The notes: generated from the sequence alone by a model not told the origin. Counted from the first letter of the stretch, positions 52,791-62,671 are shown. The stretch: DNA of 64,000 nt from Chitinophagaceae bacterium (GCA_019752295.1 JAIEMK010000002.1:42711-106710), one strand, 5' to 3'. A program made the numbers and translations.

Positions 52791-53990
52791 ATGAACATAT
52801 TCGTTATTAATTCCGGAAGCAGCTCCATTAAATATCAGTTGATTAATATGCCCGAAGCAATTACTATTTGCAGCGGGTTGATCGAAAGAATCGGTTCAGA
52901 TAATTCCGCCATCACACACAAAAGATTTATTGAAGGAGCAGAATTAATAACATCAGAAACACTCGCAATTAAAAATCATTCTTGGGGATTAAAGGAAGTG
53001 GCTCGACTACTTACCGATCCTTTAATAGGAGTTATCAAATCTCCCGAAGAAATTCATGTAGTAGGGCATCGTGTTGTTCATGGAGGAGAAAGTTTTTCAG
53101 ATACGATGATCATTACAGAAGAAGTAAAAGAAAAAATCAAACGATTATTCCCACTTGCACCATTGCATAATCCACCAAACTATTTGGGCATCGAAGTTGC
53201 CGAACAAATTTTTAGCGATGCGAAACAAATTGCAGTATTCGATACCGCCTTCCATCAAACCATGCCAGCCGTAGCTTATCGTTTTGCAATCCCTAACGAA
53301 TACTATATCGAGCATCGCATTAGGGCTTATGGTTTTCATGGAACTAGTCACAAATATGTTTCTAAAAAAGCAATCGAATATCTGAACAAAAAAGAAACTA
53401 AGATTATCACTATTCATTTAGGAAACGGTTGCAGTATGAGTGCTGTACTGAATGGCAAGTGTGTTGATACCAGCATGGGACTGGGGCCTATGAATGGTTT
53501 GATTATGGGAACACGCGCAGGCGATATCGATCAATCCGTTATTTTTTATCTTGTAAATCAATTGGGATACCCGATTGAAGAGATCCATAATGTATTGAAT
53601 AAAAGAAGTGGTATGCTGGGTCTTACGGGGTTTAGCGATATGCGCGATGTAAGAGCCCGAATAAAAGACGGCTCCACCGAAGCTGAATTGGCTTATGAAA
53701 TGTACGGCTACCATATTCGAAAATATATCGGTTCCTTTGCTGCGGTATTAAATGGATTAGATGCAATTGTATTTACCGGAGGCGTTGGAGAAAACGATGA
53801 GCTTGCGCGACAGTTGGCAACCAAGCACCTATCCTATCTCGGATTAGAATTAGATGAAAATAAAAATAGCGAGCGAAGAAAAGGAATTGTTGAATTAAAT
53901 AAGGAAGGCAATGCAGTAAAAATTCTTGTAATCCCTACCAACGAAGAACTTGAAATTGCAAATCAGTGTTATGCGCTAGTGAAAAATTAA
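52791..53990 (+). CDS. ackA: Acetate kinase
   Basis: A 399-residue kinase that converts acetyl phosphate and ADP to acetate and ATP. Signatures: NIFVINSGSSSIKYQL (ADP/phosphate site), GHRVVHGG, FDTAFHQTMP, YGFHGTSHKYV, and GGVGEND near the C-terminus. It is the second gene of the pta operon. Its end is only 4 bases from the META gene on the other strand, with no terminator seen between. Confidence 0.97.
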   Translation: MNIFVINSGSSSIKYQLINMPEAITICSGLIERIGSDNSAITHKRFIEGAELITSETLAIKNHSWGLKEVARLLTDPLIGVIKSPEEIHVVGHRVVHGGESFSDTMIITEEVKEKIKRLFPLAPLHNPPNYLGIEVAEQIFSDAKQIAVFDTAFHQTMPAVAYRFAIPNEYYIEHRIRAYGFHGTSHKYVSKKAIEYLNKKETKIITIHLGNGCSMSAVLNGKCVDTSMGLGPMNGLIMGTRAGDIDQSVIFYLVNQLGYPIEEIHNVLNKRSGMLGLTGFSDMRDVRARIKDGSTEAELAYEMYGYHIRKYIGSFAAVLNGLDAIVFTGGVGENDELARQLATKHLSYLGLELDENKNSERRKGIVELNKEGNAVKILVIPTNEELEIANQCYALVKN

Positions 53991-53994
53991 ACGC

Positions 53995-54429
53995 TTATCT
54001 GGCTAGTGATAGGATAACCCGACTCTCTTTAAAAATATTAATATTCCCGTTTTCTAATTTATACGATAAGTTACCCCTTAACAGTTGTAGAATGGGTGTT
54101 TCGTAAATCGCATTTCTGCACATCATTCTGGTTACAGCCAACTGTCCGAAATCAATACTGCTATTGGTTATTATAATCTGACCGGTTAATCGATTACAAC
54201 CAGTTGACCCCGAAACTTTTTTATCTGTAACATTGAAATCCAGAAAAGGCATTTCCTTTCCGGCTTTAGTTTCCACTACTTTTTCGGCATTCACTGAAAC
54301 AATATACCATATTCCGGAAATATTATTTGTAAGAACAGGTTCAGATGGAGTGGGGTTAATCAGTTGCTTAATCGGCTTACAGGAGATCCCAAAAAACAAG
54401 ATTGATATGAATATCCATTTCATTTTCAT
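53995..54429 (-). CDS. META-domain lipoprotein
   Basis: A 144-residue protein with a lipoprotein signal (MKMKWIFISILFFGISC, Cys17) and a META/HslJ-like domain (GIWYIVSVN, then VSGSTGCNRLTGQ and MMCRNAIYETPIL). META proteins are small periplasmic or outer-membrane lipoproteins, some linked to heat or novobiocin stress in E. coli (HslJ). The role here is unknown. It is co-oriented with carA upstream (29-base gap). Confidence 0.83.
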   Translation of the reverse strand: MKMKWIFISILFFGISCKPIKQLINPTPSEPVLTNNISGIWYIVSVNAEKVVETKAGKEMPFLDFNVTDKKVSGSTGCNRLTGQIIITNSSIDFGQLAVTRMMCRNAIYETPILQLLRGNLSYKLENGNINIFKESRVILSLAR

Positions 54430-54458
54430 AGAAGTCTTTTAACCGAAATAAATTCAGC

Positions 54459-55556
54459 TTAGTTACGCATCATACTTAGGAAATTATCAAAGAGGTAACG
54501 ACTATCGTGCGGACCAGGAGTGCTTTCCGGATGGTACTGTACACTGAAAGCCTGACGATCTTTTAAACGAATACCTTCAATGGAATCATCATTCAGGTTC
54601 AGGTGTGTGATCTCTACATTTTCGTGCTTACGAACAGCTTCGGGATCTACACCAAAACCATGATTTTGAGTAGTGATCTCGCATTGGCCCGTAATAATAT
54701 TTTTTACAGGATGATTTAATCCCCTGTGACCGTGGTGCATTTTGAAAGTTGGAATATCGTTTGCTAATGCCAGTAATTGATGCCCCAAACAAATTCCAAA
54801 AAGCGGTTTATTTTCTTTTAGAATTTCTTTCACGGTAGTAATCGCATAAGGCATTGCCGCGGGATCTCCAGGACCATTTGAGATAAAGTATCCATTTGGA
54901 TTAAACTCACGCAAACGACTGATTGGAGTTTTTGCAGGATGCACTCTGATATGCGCGCCCCTGCTTACCAAACATTCCAAAATATGTTCCTTAACACCAA
55001 AATCAAGTACAGCTACTTTTATGGTTGAATTCTTATCACCAAGTTCGTATTCTTCTGTAGTACTTACCGTACTCGCTAATTCCAATCCGTCCATATCGGG
55101 TACGTTTGCCAGAGCAGCTTTCAACTTCTCAACATCCAGTTCTGAAGAAGAAATAATGCAGTTCATAGCTCCTTTTGTACGAATATGCGCAACCAATGCT
55201 CTTGTGTCTATATCATCTATTGCAACAATATTATTGGCGATCAGATAATCCTTCAAATTTCCATCTGCCAGAAACCTGCTGAATTTTTCTTCCAGATTAC
55301 GCGCAATTAATCCATGAATCTTTACAGATTTGCTTTCTACGTCAGCATTTTTTACACCGTAATTACCAATATGAACATTATTCATGATCAATACCTGGCC
55401 TGTATAGCTGGGATCTGTAAATACTTCCTGATACCCTGTCATTCCTGTATTGAAACAGATTTCACCGGTAGCGGTTCCGATTTTTCCAAAAGCCTGACCA
55501 TAAAATACATGACCGTCAGCGAGTACTAAAATTGCGGGTTGATTGGATTGAGACAT
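54459..55556 (-). CDS. carA: Carbamoyl-phosphate synthase small subunit
   Basis: A 365-residue glutaminase subunit that passes ammonia to the large subunit for carbamoyl phosphate (arginine and pyrimidines). N-terminal domain: FNTGMTGYQEVFTDPSYTGQ. The class I glutamine amidotransferase domain holds GICLGHQLLALA (nucleophile Cys) and QYHPESTPGPHD (His-Glu). carB is not in the window. It lies downstream of the ribosomal cluster but is separated from it by a strong terminator. Confidence 0.96.
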   Translation of the reverse strand: MSQSNQPAILVLADGHVFYGQAFGKIGTATGEICFNTGMTGYQEVFTDPSYTGQVLIMNNVHIGNYGVKNADVESKSVKIHGLIARNLEEKFSRFLADGNLKDYLIANNIVAIDDIDTRALVAHIRTKGAMNCIISSSELDVEKLKAALANVPDMDGLELASTVSTTEEYELGDKNSTIKVAVLDFGVKEHILECLVSRGAHIRVHPAKTPISRLREFNPNGYFISNGPGDPAAMPYAITTVKEILKENKPLFGICLGHQLLALANDIPTFKMHHGHRGLNHPVKNIITGQCEITTQNHGFGVDPEAVRKHENVEITHLNLNDDSIEGIRLKDRQAFSVQYHPESTPGPHDSRYLFDNFLSMMRN

Positions 55557-55634
55557 TCTGAATGGGTGTGTTTAATGCTGCAAAAAAAACGCATCTGCAT
55601 TTATAAATCAGATATTTTTTTACACATTGGATAT

Positions 55635-55663
55635 AAAAAAGGCAAGACCGATAAAGTCTTGCC
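55635..55663 (-). terminator. Terminator of the ribosomal protein operon
   Basis: GGCAAGAC-TTTATCG-GTCTTGCC, an 8-bp perfect stem followed by six T residues on the minus strand, 26 bases after the rplQ stop. Confidence 0.93.
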
Positions 55664-55688
55664 GTATTTAAAATTTCAATTCATTGAA

Positions 55689-56228
55689 TTATTCAGCAGC
55701 TTTATCTTCTGCGGCTGGTGCATCTTCTGCCGGAGCAGCCGGAGTTTCAGCTACAGGAGCCGTTTCTACTACTGCTTCTGCTTTCTTCTTGCTACCAGCA
55801 CGACGTGTTTTCTTAGCGGGTTCACCTGCTTTTTCAACACCCTTACCGTAGATCTCATTAAAGTCAACCAGTTCGATCATTGCTTTCTCAGCGTTATCAC
55901 CCGGACGAATACCTAATTTTAAAATTCTGGTATAGCCACCCGGACGTGCTGCGATTTTTGGTCCAACTACTGTAAACAATTCTTTTACAGCAGCTTTATC
56001 CTGCAATTCAGCAAATACCAAACGGTGGTTATGACTGATCTGTGCTGCAGATTCGTTCTTTTTGGTTTTGGTAATCAACGGCTCAACGTAAGTTCTGAGT
56101 GCTTTAGCTTTTGCCAAAGTAGTAACAATACGTTTGTGTGTGATTAACTGACTAGCTAAGTTTTGCAATAACGCTACTCTATGTGCCTTTTTACGGCCGA
56201 GGTTATTGATTTTGTCTCCGTGACGCAT
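55689..56228 (-). CDS. rplQ: 50S ribosomal protein L17
   Basis: A 179-residue L17. The first 120 residues are the conserved core ([40 protein letters not shown]). A C-terminal extension of about 55 residues, rich in Ala, Glu, Pro and Lys, is usual in Bacteroidota. It is the last gene of the infA-rplQ cluster, 70 bases after rpoA. Confidence 0.97.
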   Translation of the reverse strand: MRHGDKINNLGRKKAHRVALLQNLASQLITHKRIVTTLAKAKALRTYVEPLITKTKKNESAAQISHNHRLVFAELQDKAAVKELFTVVGPKIAARPGGYTRILKLGIRPGDNAEKAMIELVDFNEIYGKGVEKAGEPAKKTRRAGSKKKAEAVVETAPVAETPAAPAEDAPAAEDKAAE

Positions 56229-56298
56229 GACTTTTAGTTTTATATATCTTGTACCGTGTCAGGAATACAAGATGTGATGAATGGGATTGGGTTCCGGA

Positions 56299-57300
56299 TT
56301 AATTATCCAGATTGTCTAATCCTAATTTGTTTAAATCCATACCAAAGCTCAATCCTCTTTCAGTCAATACCTGCTCTATTTCAGACAGCGATTTTTGACC
56401 GAAGTTCCTGAACTTCATCAGGTCTTCCTGCTCATATTGTACCAATTCGCTCAAGCTGTTGATTTTAGCAGCTTTCAGGCAATTGAAAGCACGAACTGAA
56501 AGGTCTAAATCTTCCAATGGTGTTTTCAACACTTTGCGTAATTGTAATACGTGCTCATCAACAACATCTTCTTTCTTGTCTTCTTTATTGTCGAAAGTGA
56601 TATTCTCATCAGTGATGATCATCAGGTGTTGAATCAGAATACGTGAAGCCTGCTTAACCGCATCTTCGGGATGGATGGTTCCATCGGTAGCTACGTCAAG
56701 TACCAGTTTCTCGTAATCGGTTCTTTGCTCCACACGATAGTTTTCAATTGCGTATTTCACGTTCTTGATGGGTGTGTGAATTGAATCGATCGCAATATAT
56801 CCGAATGCAGCATCTTTTACTTTGTTCTCTTCGGCAGGAATATACCCACGGCCTTTGGCAACGGTTAATTCGATGTCGAGTTTAGAACTGTTATCCATGG
56901 TACATATAACCAGTTCGGGATTCATCACTTGAAAGTTCTGCGATCCTTCGCCAATCATACCTGCATTGAATTCGGTGCGGCCTTTAATAGACAGTGTGAT
57001 TTTCTCGTTAGCTACATCATGATCAACATGCTTCTTGAAACGAACTTGTTTCAGGTTCAGGATCACTTCAGTTACGTCTTCTGTAATGCCTTTAATGGTT
57101 GCAAACTCGTGGTCAACGCCCTCGATCTTGATACCAACAATAGCAAAACCTTCCAAAGAACTCAATAACACCCTGCGAAGAGCATTACCAATTGTCAGGC
57201 CAAAGCCTGGCTCTAACGGACGGAATTCAAACTGTCCTTCAAAATCTGTTGCTTTTTGTAAAACGATTTTGTCTGGCTTCTGAAAGCTTAATATGGCCAT
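56299..57300 (-). CDS. rpoA: RNA polymerase alpha subunit
   Basis: A 333-residue alpha subunit. The N-terminal assembly domain includes RPLEPGFGLTIGNALRRVLLSSLEG; the C-terminal domain (about 255-325) has the helix-hairpin-helix LSVRAFNCLKAAKINSLSELV and KFRNFGQKSLSEI that binds DNA and activators. Normal length and position between rpsD and rplQ. Confidence 0.98.
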   Translation of the reverse strand: MAILSFQKPDKIVLQKATDFEGQFEFRPLEPGFGLTIGNALRRVLLSSLEGFAIVGIKIEGVDHEFATIKGITEDVTEVILNLKQVRFKKHVDHDVANEKITLSIKGRTEFNAGMIGEGSQNFQVMNPELVICTMDNSSKLDIELTVAKGRGYIPAEENKVKDAAFGYIAIDSIHTPIKNVKYAIENYRVEQRTDYEKLVLDVATDGTIHPEDAVKQASRILIQHLMIITDENITFDNKEDKKEDVVDEHVLQLRKVLKTPLEDLDLSVRAFNCLKAAKINSLSELVQYEQEDLMKFRNFGQKSLSEIEQVLTERGLSFGMDLNKLGLDNLDN

Positions 57301-57393
57301 ATTAAAACTTGTTTTTTACTTATGAATCTTTAACCCACAAGAGATTAAAGGAATATTTTGAAAAAGATACCAGAGCAACACTCCGGCTCTAGG

Positions 57394-57999
57394 TTATTTA
57401 GAGTACAATTCGACGATCAGTTGCTCCTTGATATTTTCAGGAACACTTTCACGCTCAGGCATTGTGATAAAAGTACCTTTCTTTTCAGCTTCATTCCAAT
57501 CCAACCAGCCAAATTTAGGGTTCTTACCACGGCTCTTACTGGTAACAGCAGAGTTGTCGGCGCTCTTTGGTTTGTAGGTGATGATATCGCCTGGCTTACA
57601 AGTGTAAGAAGGTACATTCATCACTTCACCATTTACCAAAATGTGTTTGTGGTTAACCAACTGACGCGCTTCCGGGCGACTCGCTGTTAAACCTAAACGG
57701 AAAATGGTATTATCTAAACGTGATTCCAGCAATTTGATCAGGTTTTCACCGGTAACACCTTTAATACGCTGAGCTTCTTCAAATGTTTTACGGAACTGAC
57801 GCTCTAACACACCATAAGTATATTTTGCTTTTTGCTTCTCGCGTAACTGTAAAGCGTATTCGCCTAAGGTCTTACGCTTACGAGCCGCACCGTGCTGACC
57901 CGGAGGGTTGCTGTTCTTGCCTAACCACTTAGCATTACCTAAGATAGGTTCGCCGAAAATTCTGGAAATTTTGGTCTTGGGACCTGTGTAACGTGCCAT
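57394..57999 (-). CDS. rpsD: 30S ribosomal protein S4
   Basis: A 201-residue primary 16S rRNA-binding protein. ARYTGPKTKISRIFGEPI at the N-terminus and an S4 domain (LESRLDNTIFRLGLTASRPEARQLVNHKHILVNGE) are typical. It lies in the cluster 93 bases upstream of rpoA. S4 is a well-known autoregulator of such operons, which makes the structured gaps near rpsK of interest. Confidence 0.98.
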   Translation of the reverse strand: MARYTGPKTKISRIFGEPILGNAKWLGKNSNPPGQHGAARKRKTLGEYALQLREKQKAKYTYGVLERQFRKTFEEAQRIKGVTGENLIKLLESRLDNTIFRLGLTASRPEARQLVNHKHILVNGEVMNVPSYTCKPGDIITYKPKSADNSAVTSKSRGKNPKFGWLDWNEAEKKGTFITMPERESVPENIKEQLIVELYSK

Positions 58000-58113
58000 T
58001 TCTTTTTGTTTGTTGATTTTTTAATGACGGCGCAGTATCGTAAAAATCTAAAATAGATACCGAACCCTGTTATAGTGATTGCCGAAAGAATATGACTATC
58101 CAATCGGCTAAAA

Positions 58114-58524
58114 TTATACTCTACGCTGTTTAGGGGGGCGGCAACCATTGTGTGGTAAAGGGGTAACGTCTTTAATAGATGTTACTTCGATACCTGATTG
58201 TGAAATGGAACGGATAGAGCTTTCGCGACCGGCACCAGGGCCTTTCACAAATACGTCTACACGCTTCAGGCCTGCATCTACTGCAACTTTTGCCGCATCA
58301 GCAGCAGCCATTTGAGCTGCATAAGGAGTGTTCTTTTTAGAACCCTTGAATCCCATTTTACCAGCACTACTCCAACTGATTACCTGTCCGGTTTTGTTGG
58401 TAAAGCTGATAATAATATTGTTGAAAGTTGCAGAGATACGTACTTCACCAGCAGCATCAACTTTTACAACTCTTTTCTTCGCAGCGGTCTTAGCACTATT
58501 CTGCGTTTTTTGTGGTTTTGCCAT
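58114..58524 (-). CDS. rpsK: 30S ribosomal protein S11
   Basis: A 136-residue platform protein of the 30S subunit. Signatures [36 protein letters not shown] and the C-terminal [18 protein letters not shown]. The N-terminal 15 residues are a Lys-rich extension. It is preceded by a 170-base gap with two hairpins. Confidence 0.98.
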   Translation of the reverse strand: MAKPQKTQNSAKTAAKKRVVKVDAAGEVRISATFNNIIISFTNKTGQVISWSSAGKMGFKGSKKNTPYAAQMAAADAAKVAVDAGLKRVDVFVKGPGAGRESSIRSISQSGIEVTSIKDVTPLPHNGCRPPKQRRV

Positions 58525-58576
58525 TTTTTTGTTTTGAGGTGTTCATCCTAACCTAAATCAGGACTTGTTAACAATG

Positions 58577-58599
58577 AAAAATCCCGAACTGATTCGGGA
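58577..58599 (-). terminator. Terminator-like hairpin between rpsM and rpsK
   Basis: TCCCGAA-TCAG-TTCGGGA followed by TTTTT on the minus strand, 53 bases before rpsK. It has the form of an intrinsic terminator inside an operon, so it may be an attenuator or set the ratio of promoter-distal expression. Confidence 0.65.
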
Positions 58600-58655
58600 A
58601 CCGTTTCGCTCTCCTTTCCTATTCGGAAGATCCAAGCTAAACGGATTATTTAATA

Positions 58656-58689
58656 CGAACGATTAGGGCGCAAGCACCCTAATCGTTCG
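58656..58689 (-). other. Strong hairpin after rpsM
   Basis: CGAACGATTAGGG and its perfect complement (13 bp) around an 8-base loop, starting 6 bases after the rpsM stop. It is not followed by a T run. Roles as a transcript-end protector, RNase site or ribosomal-protein binding structure are possible. Confidence 0.6.
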
Positions 58690-58694
58690 ACTAA

Positions 58695-59075
58695 TTATTT
58701 CTTAGCGGCTTTTTTCTTACCGGCAACTGTTTTACGCTTACCTTTTCTAGTACGACTATTCGTTTTAGTACGCTGACCACGAACAGGCAAACCTTTGCGG
58801 TGACGCAATCCACGATAACAAGCAATATCCAACAAGCGCTTGATGCTCATTGAAACTTCACTACGTAAAGCACCTTCTACTTTGAATTCAGAGTTGATGA
58901 TGTTACGAATAGAAGCCTGTTCTTCATCGTTCCACTGGTTTACTTTTTTATCAAAGTCAATACCAGCTTTAGTAAGAATATACTGAGCAGTAGAACGGCC
59001 AATCCCGAAAATATAGGTTAGTCCAATTTCTCCTCTTTTATTCTTTGGTAAGTCAATACCGGCAATACGAGCCAT
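58695..59075 (-). CDS. rpsM: 30S ribosomal protein S13
   Basis: A 126-residue head protein of the 30S subunit, contacting the P-site tRNA through its basic tail. [25 protein letters not shown] at the N-terminus and [22 protein letters not shown] near the C-terminus are diagnostic. The tail is Lys-rich. It follows rpmJ by 61 bases. Confidence 0.98.
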   Translation of the reverse strand: MARIAGIDLPKNKRGEIGLTYIFGIGRSTAQYILTKAGIDFDKKVNQWNDEEQASIRNIINSEFKVEGALRSEVSMSIKRLLDIACYRGLRHRKGLPVRGQRTKTNSRTRKGKRKTVAGKKKAAKK

Positions 59076-59136
59076 ATTCTAATTTTAAGTTTTATACTAG
59101 TTTAATTCTGAACATCATTAGGATGCCCAATGCTGA

Positions 59137-59253
59137 TTATCCCTGACGTTGTTTATAACGAGGGTTCTTTTTGTTGATCACGTACAGTTTTCCTTTACGC
59201 TTCACGATCTTACAATCTACACTGCGCTTTTTGATAGAAGCTCTAACTTTCAT
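59137..59253 (-). CDS. rpmJ: 50S ribosomal protein L36
   Basis: A 38-residue protein from ATG 59253 to TAA 59137, too short for the usual length cut-off. [20 protein letters not shown] and the end RYKQRQG are diagnostic of L36. The zinc-ribbon form has C-x2-C and C-x4-H; here only one Cys (residue 14) is left, so it is the zinc-free type. It lies between infA and rpsM, the conserved order. Confidence 0.95.
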   Translation of the reverse strand: MKVRASIKKRSVDCKIVKRKGKLYVINKKNPRYKQRQG

Positions 59254-59331
59254 AAAAGTGTTTTTTGCTTTCGCCTTGGCTACGCTTCCGGCTTATTGGT
59301 ACCTAATAATTTTTATCCCTTGCCCACCCGA

Positions 59332-59550
59332 CTATTTGTATCGGAAGATGATTCTTCCTCTACTCAAATCGTACGGACTCATCTCAACCCCCACTTTATC
59401 ACCTGGTAGAATTCGGATATAGTGCATCCTCATTTTCCCGGAGATGGTAGCCAGTATTTCGTGGCCATTTTCTAATTTCACCCTGAACATAGCATTGCTC
59501 AAAGCTTCCAGAATTACTCCATCTTGTTTAATCAGTGGTTGTTTCGACAT
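59332..59550 (-). CDS. infA: Translation initiation factor IF-1
   Basis: A 72-residue S1/OB-fold factor that occupies the A site during initiation. [21 protein letters not shown] and [22 protein letters not shown] are diagnostic. It is the first gene of the cluster here; the genes that often precede it (secY, map) are not present, as a metallopeptidase-like gene lies upstream instead. Confidence 0.98.
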   Translation of the reverse strand: MSKQPLIKQDGVILEALSNAMFRVKLENGHEILATISGKMRMHYIRILPGDKVGVEMSPYDLSRGRIIFRYK

Positions 59551-59566
59551 ACAATTTTTGGGGCTG

Positions 59567-59574
59567 CAAAGATA
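59567..59574 (-). promoter_or_regulatory. -7 element before infA
   Basis: TATCTTTG fits TAnnTTTG and ends 16 bases before the infA ATG. No good -33 element is seen. It probably drives the whole infA-rplQ operon. The remaining gap to 59769 holds only a 9-base direct repeat (GGCATCCCC at 59730 and 59759) that I cannot interpret. Confidence 0.5.
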
Positions 59575-59769
59575 TTAGTTTGCAGCGGAAATAAGAAAAT
59601 TAAGTGGAAAAAATTCTTGAAAATGTGGAAAATCATTCCTAAAGGGCTGATTTTGGTGCAAATATGCCTTAAAATCTTCAATGATACGGTACTATTTTTT
59701 AACTATTTGGCCAATTGATTCCAGAATATGGCATCCCCGGTATTTTTCGCCACCCATCGGCATCCCCTT

Positions 59770-62577
59770 TTAAAACAAAGTTACCGGAAGCACAAATTCC
59801 CAAACATTTGGTTGCGTTACTCCCCTGAATTCGTTGTTTAGGAGTCGGCTGAACCGGATTCCAAACGACACGGGCTGTTGATTCCACCACTTGGTATCGA
59901 AAAATATTTCAGACCCGGCCGAAGCAAACTCGTATTTATTACCCGTCCGAAGACTTTTACCCTGCGTATAATCGTAGAAAACATTCATCCTAACTCTCGA
60001 CAGATATACCAAATTACCAAAACCCCATTCCGGATAACAAAGGGGAAAATGATAGCTCAGGCCCAATTTCCACATTCGTGGGAAGTCGATTGCCGTATAA
60101 CCTCTTGAAAAAGGAAAATTATTGGTGAAAACATATTGCTGTAATGTATCTCTGGTTTGATAAGCTGCCGATACCAGAATATTATGATTGTTACTAAATC
60201 CCGGCAGGTAAAAAGTGCCTGCAAGTAATAACTGATTGGAACTATAGTTTCCAACCTGTGCTTTGTACTGCGCAATCAGGTTTTGCCCCCAATGCGTATA
60301 AATCTGCTGCTTCGACTTTTGAATCTGTCCGAAATAAGCAATCCTTGATTGAATGGAATTGAAATCCAGATCTTTCAATAATTTCTGCCCAATTCCTGTC
60401 CATTTAACCTGCTGTAGATTGTAAGTGGATGAGACTGTAAGAAAACGGTAGGCATTCCCGCCAGACAGATCAAGGGGTAACTGAAGGCCAATATAAGCGT
60501 TGGTCTCATTCCAATGAATCGTTGTATCCACATGATACAATCCGCTTCGTCCCCAGGTTTGGTCGATCCCAAAAACAGGTTGAAAAAAGCTTCCTCCATA
60601 TACGCCGCTATAGCCCAATTTACTGCTACCCTCATTTTGGTTATAAGTATAAGCCAGTTCTGAATGGTAGGTGTTTAGTATATTATCGCTGAATAAAGTA
60701 AAAGAATATTCAGGGTTGCTGTATAAAGGCCTCCAACTATGGAAATGCAACAACCCTTTCGATTTGCTGTATTTTGTAACAGGCAGAAAACTGCGATCGG
60801 CGGCGTCTTTCAATTTATTTTGATCGTTCTGTTCAAAAATTTCGGGTAGACATAAATTAGTGAGTACATCCTCGTATCTCACTGGTTTCCACAAAGGTTC
60901 AAATGCTGCCAGCCGATATCCTTCGGCAGTAAATGCAGAACAAACTAATTTACCATCTTGCCGAATCAGTGCCTGATACAAGCCCGTTGGATAAACCGCC
61001 ATCCTGAAAATTTTAAAAGCACCCTTATCCGTTTCGGCATTTAGTAAAGCCCATATCTCATCGTTGCCGCTATTTGTGGTAGTAAATATCAGCGTGTCGC
61101 CATGTATTTGCAGGTAGCCAATAAGTTTATTCACAAATGGCAAAATGGTTTGCAAGCTATCTTTATTTCCAACGGCCTTCTTTAAAAGACTCATCTCGCC
61201 CCTACTGTTTCTGGCAGTAACATATAAGTATTGATCGGAAGCTGAAAATTTTGGGCTTGCAAACACCCAATCTTTTTTTGTAATTCTATTAATTTCTTTT
61301 CCATTCAAATCCAGTTCAAGCAAACTAGATCCGCCAACAGGGTCGGGTTCAATCGCCAGAATTTTTGATCCGCCATGCGAAATATCGGGCGAGTAATATT
61401 TAGATTTTCCTACGATGGTTTGTTCCAGACCGGTACTGATATCTAACAACTTTAGTTGATTATATTCGCGGTTACCCCAGCGTAGATCTGGTTGATAGGC
61501 AGCATAAATGATTTTTCCGTTGTTGTAAGAATAATAATCATCCACTGCAATTGAACGATTTGCAATTTTTGTTTCAGACCGATCACTCTTGATCAAATAA
61601 AATGCAGGAATATTTTTTAAAGATTTTTTTAACACTATCATAGCCCCATCCTCCGCCGCATAAGGGTATCGGTAATCAACCACGTCATTCTTCACAAGAG
61701 GCGTAAGCCAATTTATTTTTTCTTCTTTTGTAACTGTCCATTTTGATTCATAAAATTTCATTGCATCATCAACGAACTGATCAAATTTTATGTGAGTGAC
61801 ATTTTTAAAAGCTCCTTGAAAGGGATAGAAAAAAGGTTTAAAGCTTGCAGCGTTTGAACTAATATCTTTCCAGACCGAATCGCCAAAACGCTTCCTTCCA
61901 TACGCCACTAAAAGATATCCCAAATCGTAGTGGTCAGGAATATATTTTCGATACGATCCATTCCTCAACTGCATATAATTATAATGCTTATCAGCCCTGT
62001 AAAGCGATTGGTAGCTACTTAAAAAAAGTGGCAGTTTACCCCTGCCCTGTGGAGAAAATTTTGTTTCATTATATACAGCGTCACCCTCAAAAAACCAATC
62101 AGGCACAGCAATAGCATTCGCAAGTGCCTGCCCCTGTTCTCCTAAAATAAAAGATGCAAAATTCGAAAAGCCCTTATTGAAATTGCTGTATTGCTGAACG
62201 TGCCTAGTTTCGTGTATAGAAAGATTATCGATCCAGTTAAATGCACCCAATATAAAAGGGTCTTGAGGTGCTGTAGTATAAAATTCTGAGCGCCATGGAG
62301 CCAGGCCAACATAAGCATTTGAAATTGTTTTCCCATTTTGTAAAACAAGATTTATTTTTCTCTGTCCCGAACCCAAACTACTCTTATCCTGATATTGAAT
62401 AATCGCCGCATTTCGAACAATTCTTCTTGCAGCATCTTCCATCCCTTTTGGAAAAATAACCCGAATAGAATCAGTATCAACCTGCAGCCATTTTGTTTTA
62501 GCAGGATTTCCTCCGAATTCCTGCGAGAAAATATTGTTGCCATTCAATAAGAACAATGCGAATAAAATATACTTCAT
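59770..62577 (-). CDS. Secreted gluzincin-like peptidase with propeller and barrel
   Basis: A 935-residue protein from ATG 62577 with a signal peptide (about residues 1-18, ending FSQ). An HExxH zinc motif, HETRH (H122, E123, H126), and a downstream Glu in PDWFFEGD (E165) form the gluzincin pattern of peptidase-MA-like proteins. Residues about 280-560 look like a PD40/TolB-type beta-propeller (IVLKKSLKN, ILAIEPDPVGGSSLLELDLNGKEI). The C-terminal about 350 residues alternate as outer-membrane barrel strands and end WEFVLPVTLF with the usual terminal Phe. It may be an outer-membrane-anchored protease; substrate unknown. Confidence 0.75.
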   Translation of the reverse strand: MKYILFALFLLNGNNIFSQEFGGNPAKTKWLQVDTDSIRVIFPKGMEDAARRIVRNAAIIQYQDKSSLGSGQRKINLVLQNGKTISNAYVGLAPWRSEFYTTAPQDPFILGAFNWIDNLSIHETRHVQQYSNFNKGFSNFASFILGEQGQALANAIAVPDWFFEGDAVYNETKFSPQGRGKLPLFLSSYQSLYRADKHYNYMQLRNGSYRKYIPDHYDLGYLLVAYGRKRFGDSVWKDISSNAASFKPFFYPFQGAFKNVTHIKFDQFVDDAMKFYESKWTVTKEEKINWLTPLVKNDVVDYRYPYAAEDGAMIVLKKSLKNIPAFYLIKSDRSETKIANRSIAVDDYYSYNNGKIIYAAYQPDLRWGNREYNQLKLLDISTGLEQTIVGKSKYYSPDISHGGSKILAIEPDPVGGSSLLELDLNGKEINRITKKDWVFASPKFSASDQYLYVTARNSRGEMSLLKKAVGNKDSLQTILPFVNKLIGYLQIHGDTLIFTTTNSGNDEIWALLNAETDKGAFKIFRMAVYPTGLYQALIRQDGKLVCSAFTAEGYRLAAFEPLWKPVRYEDVLTNLCLPEIFEQNDQNKLKDAADRSFLPVTKYSKSKGLLHFHSWRPLYSNPEYSFTLFSDNILNTYHSELAYTYNQNEGSSKLGYSGVYGGSFFQPVFGIDQTWGRSGLYHVDTTIHWNETNAYIGLQLPLDLSGGNAYRFLTVSSTYNLQQVKWTGIGQKLLKDLDFNSIQSRIAYFGQIQKSKQQIYTHWGQNLIAQYKAQVGNYSSNQLLLAGTFYLPGFSNNHNILVSAAYQTRDTLQQYVFTNNFPFSRGYTAIDFPRMWKLGLSYHFPLCYPEWGFGNLVYLSRVRMNVFYDYTQGKSLRTGNKYEFASAGSEIFFDTKWWNQQPVSFGIRFSRLLNNEFRGVTQPNVWEFVLPVTLF

Positions 62578-62671
62578 CCTTTTTGATATTTTGGATTGAA
62601 GATATAAAACTAATACCACTCATTTTGTTTCATCAGCACCAGTTTTAATAGTTAGATGCTGGCGCGATGAG

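Noticed and set aside
59730..59767. Nine-base direct repeat GGCATCCCC after the metallopeptidase gene
   Set aside because: Only two short copies, no symmetry or conserved context; likely chance.
59699..59890. 63-codon minus-strand frame overlapping the end of the metallopeptidase gene
   Set aside because: Out of frame with a well-supported gene, no start context and no recognisable motif.
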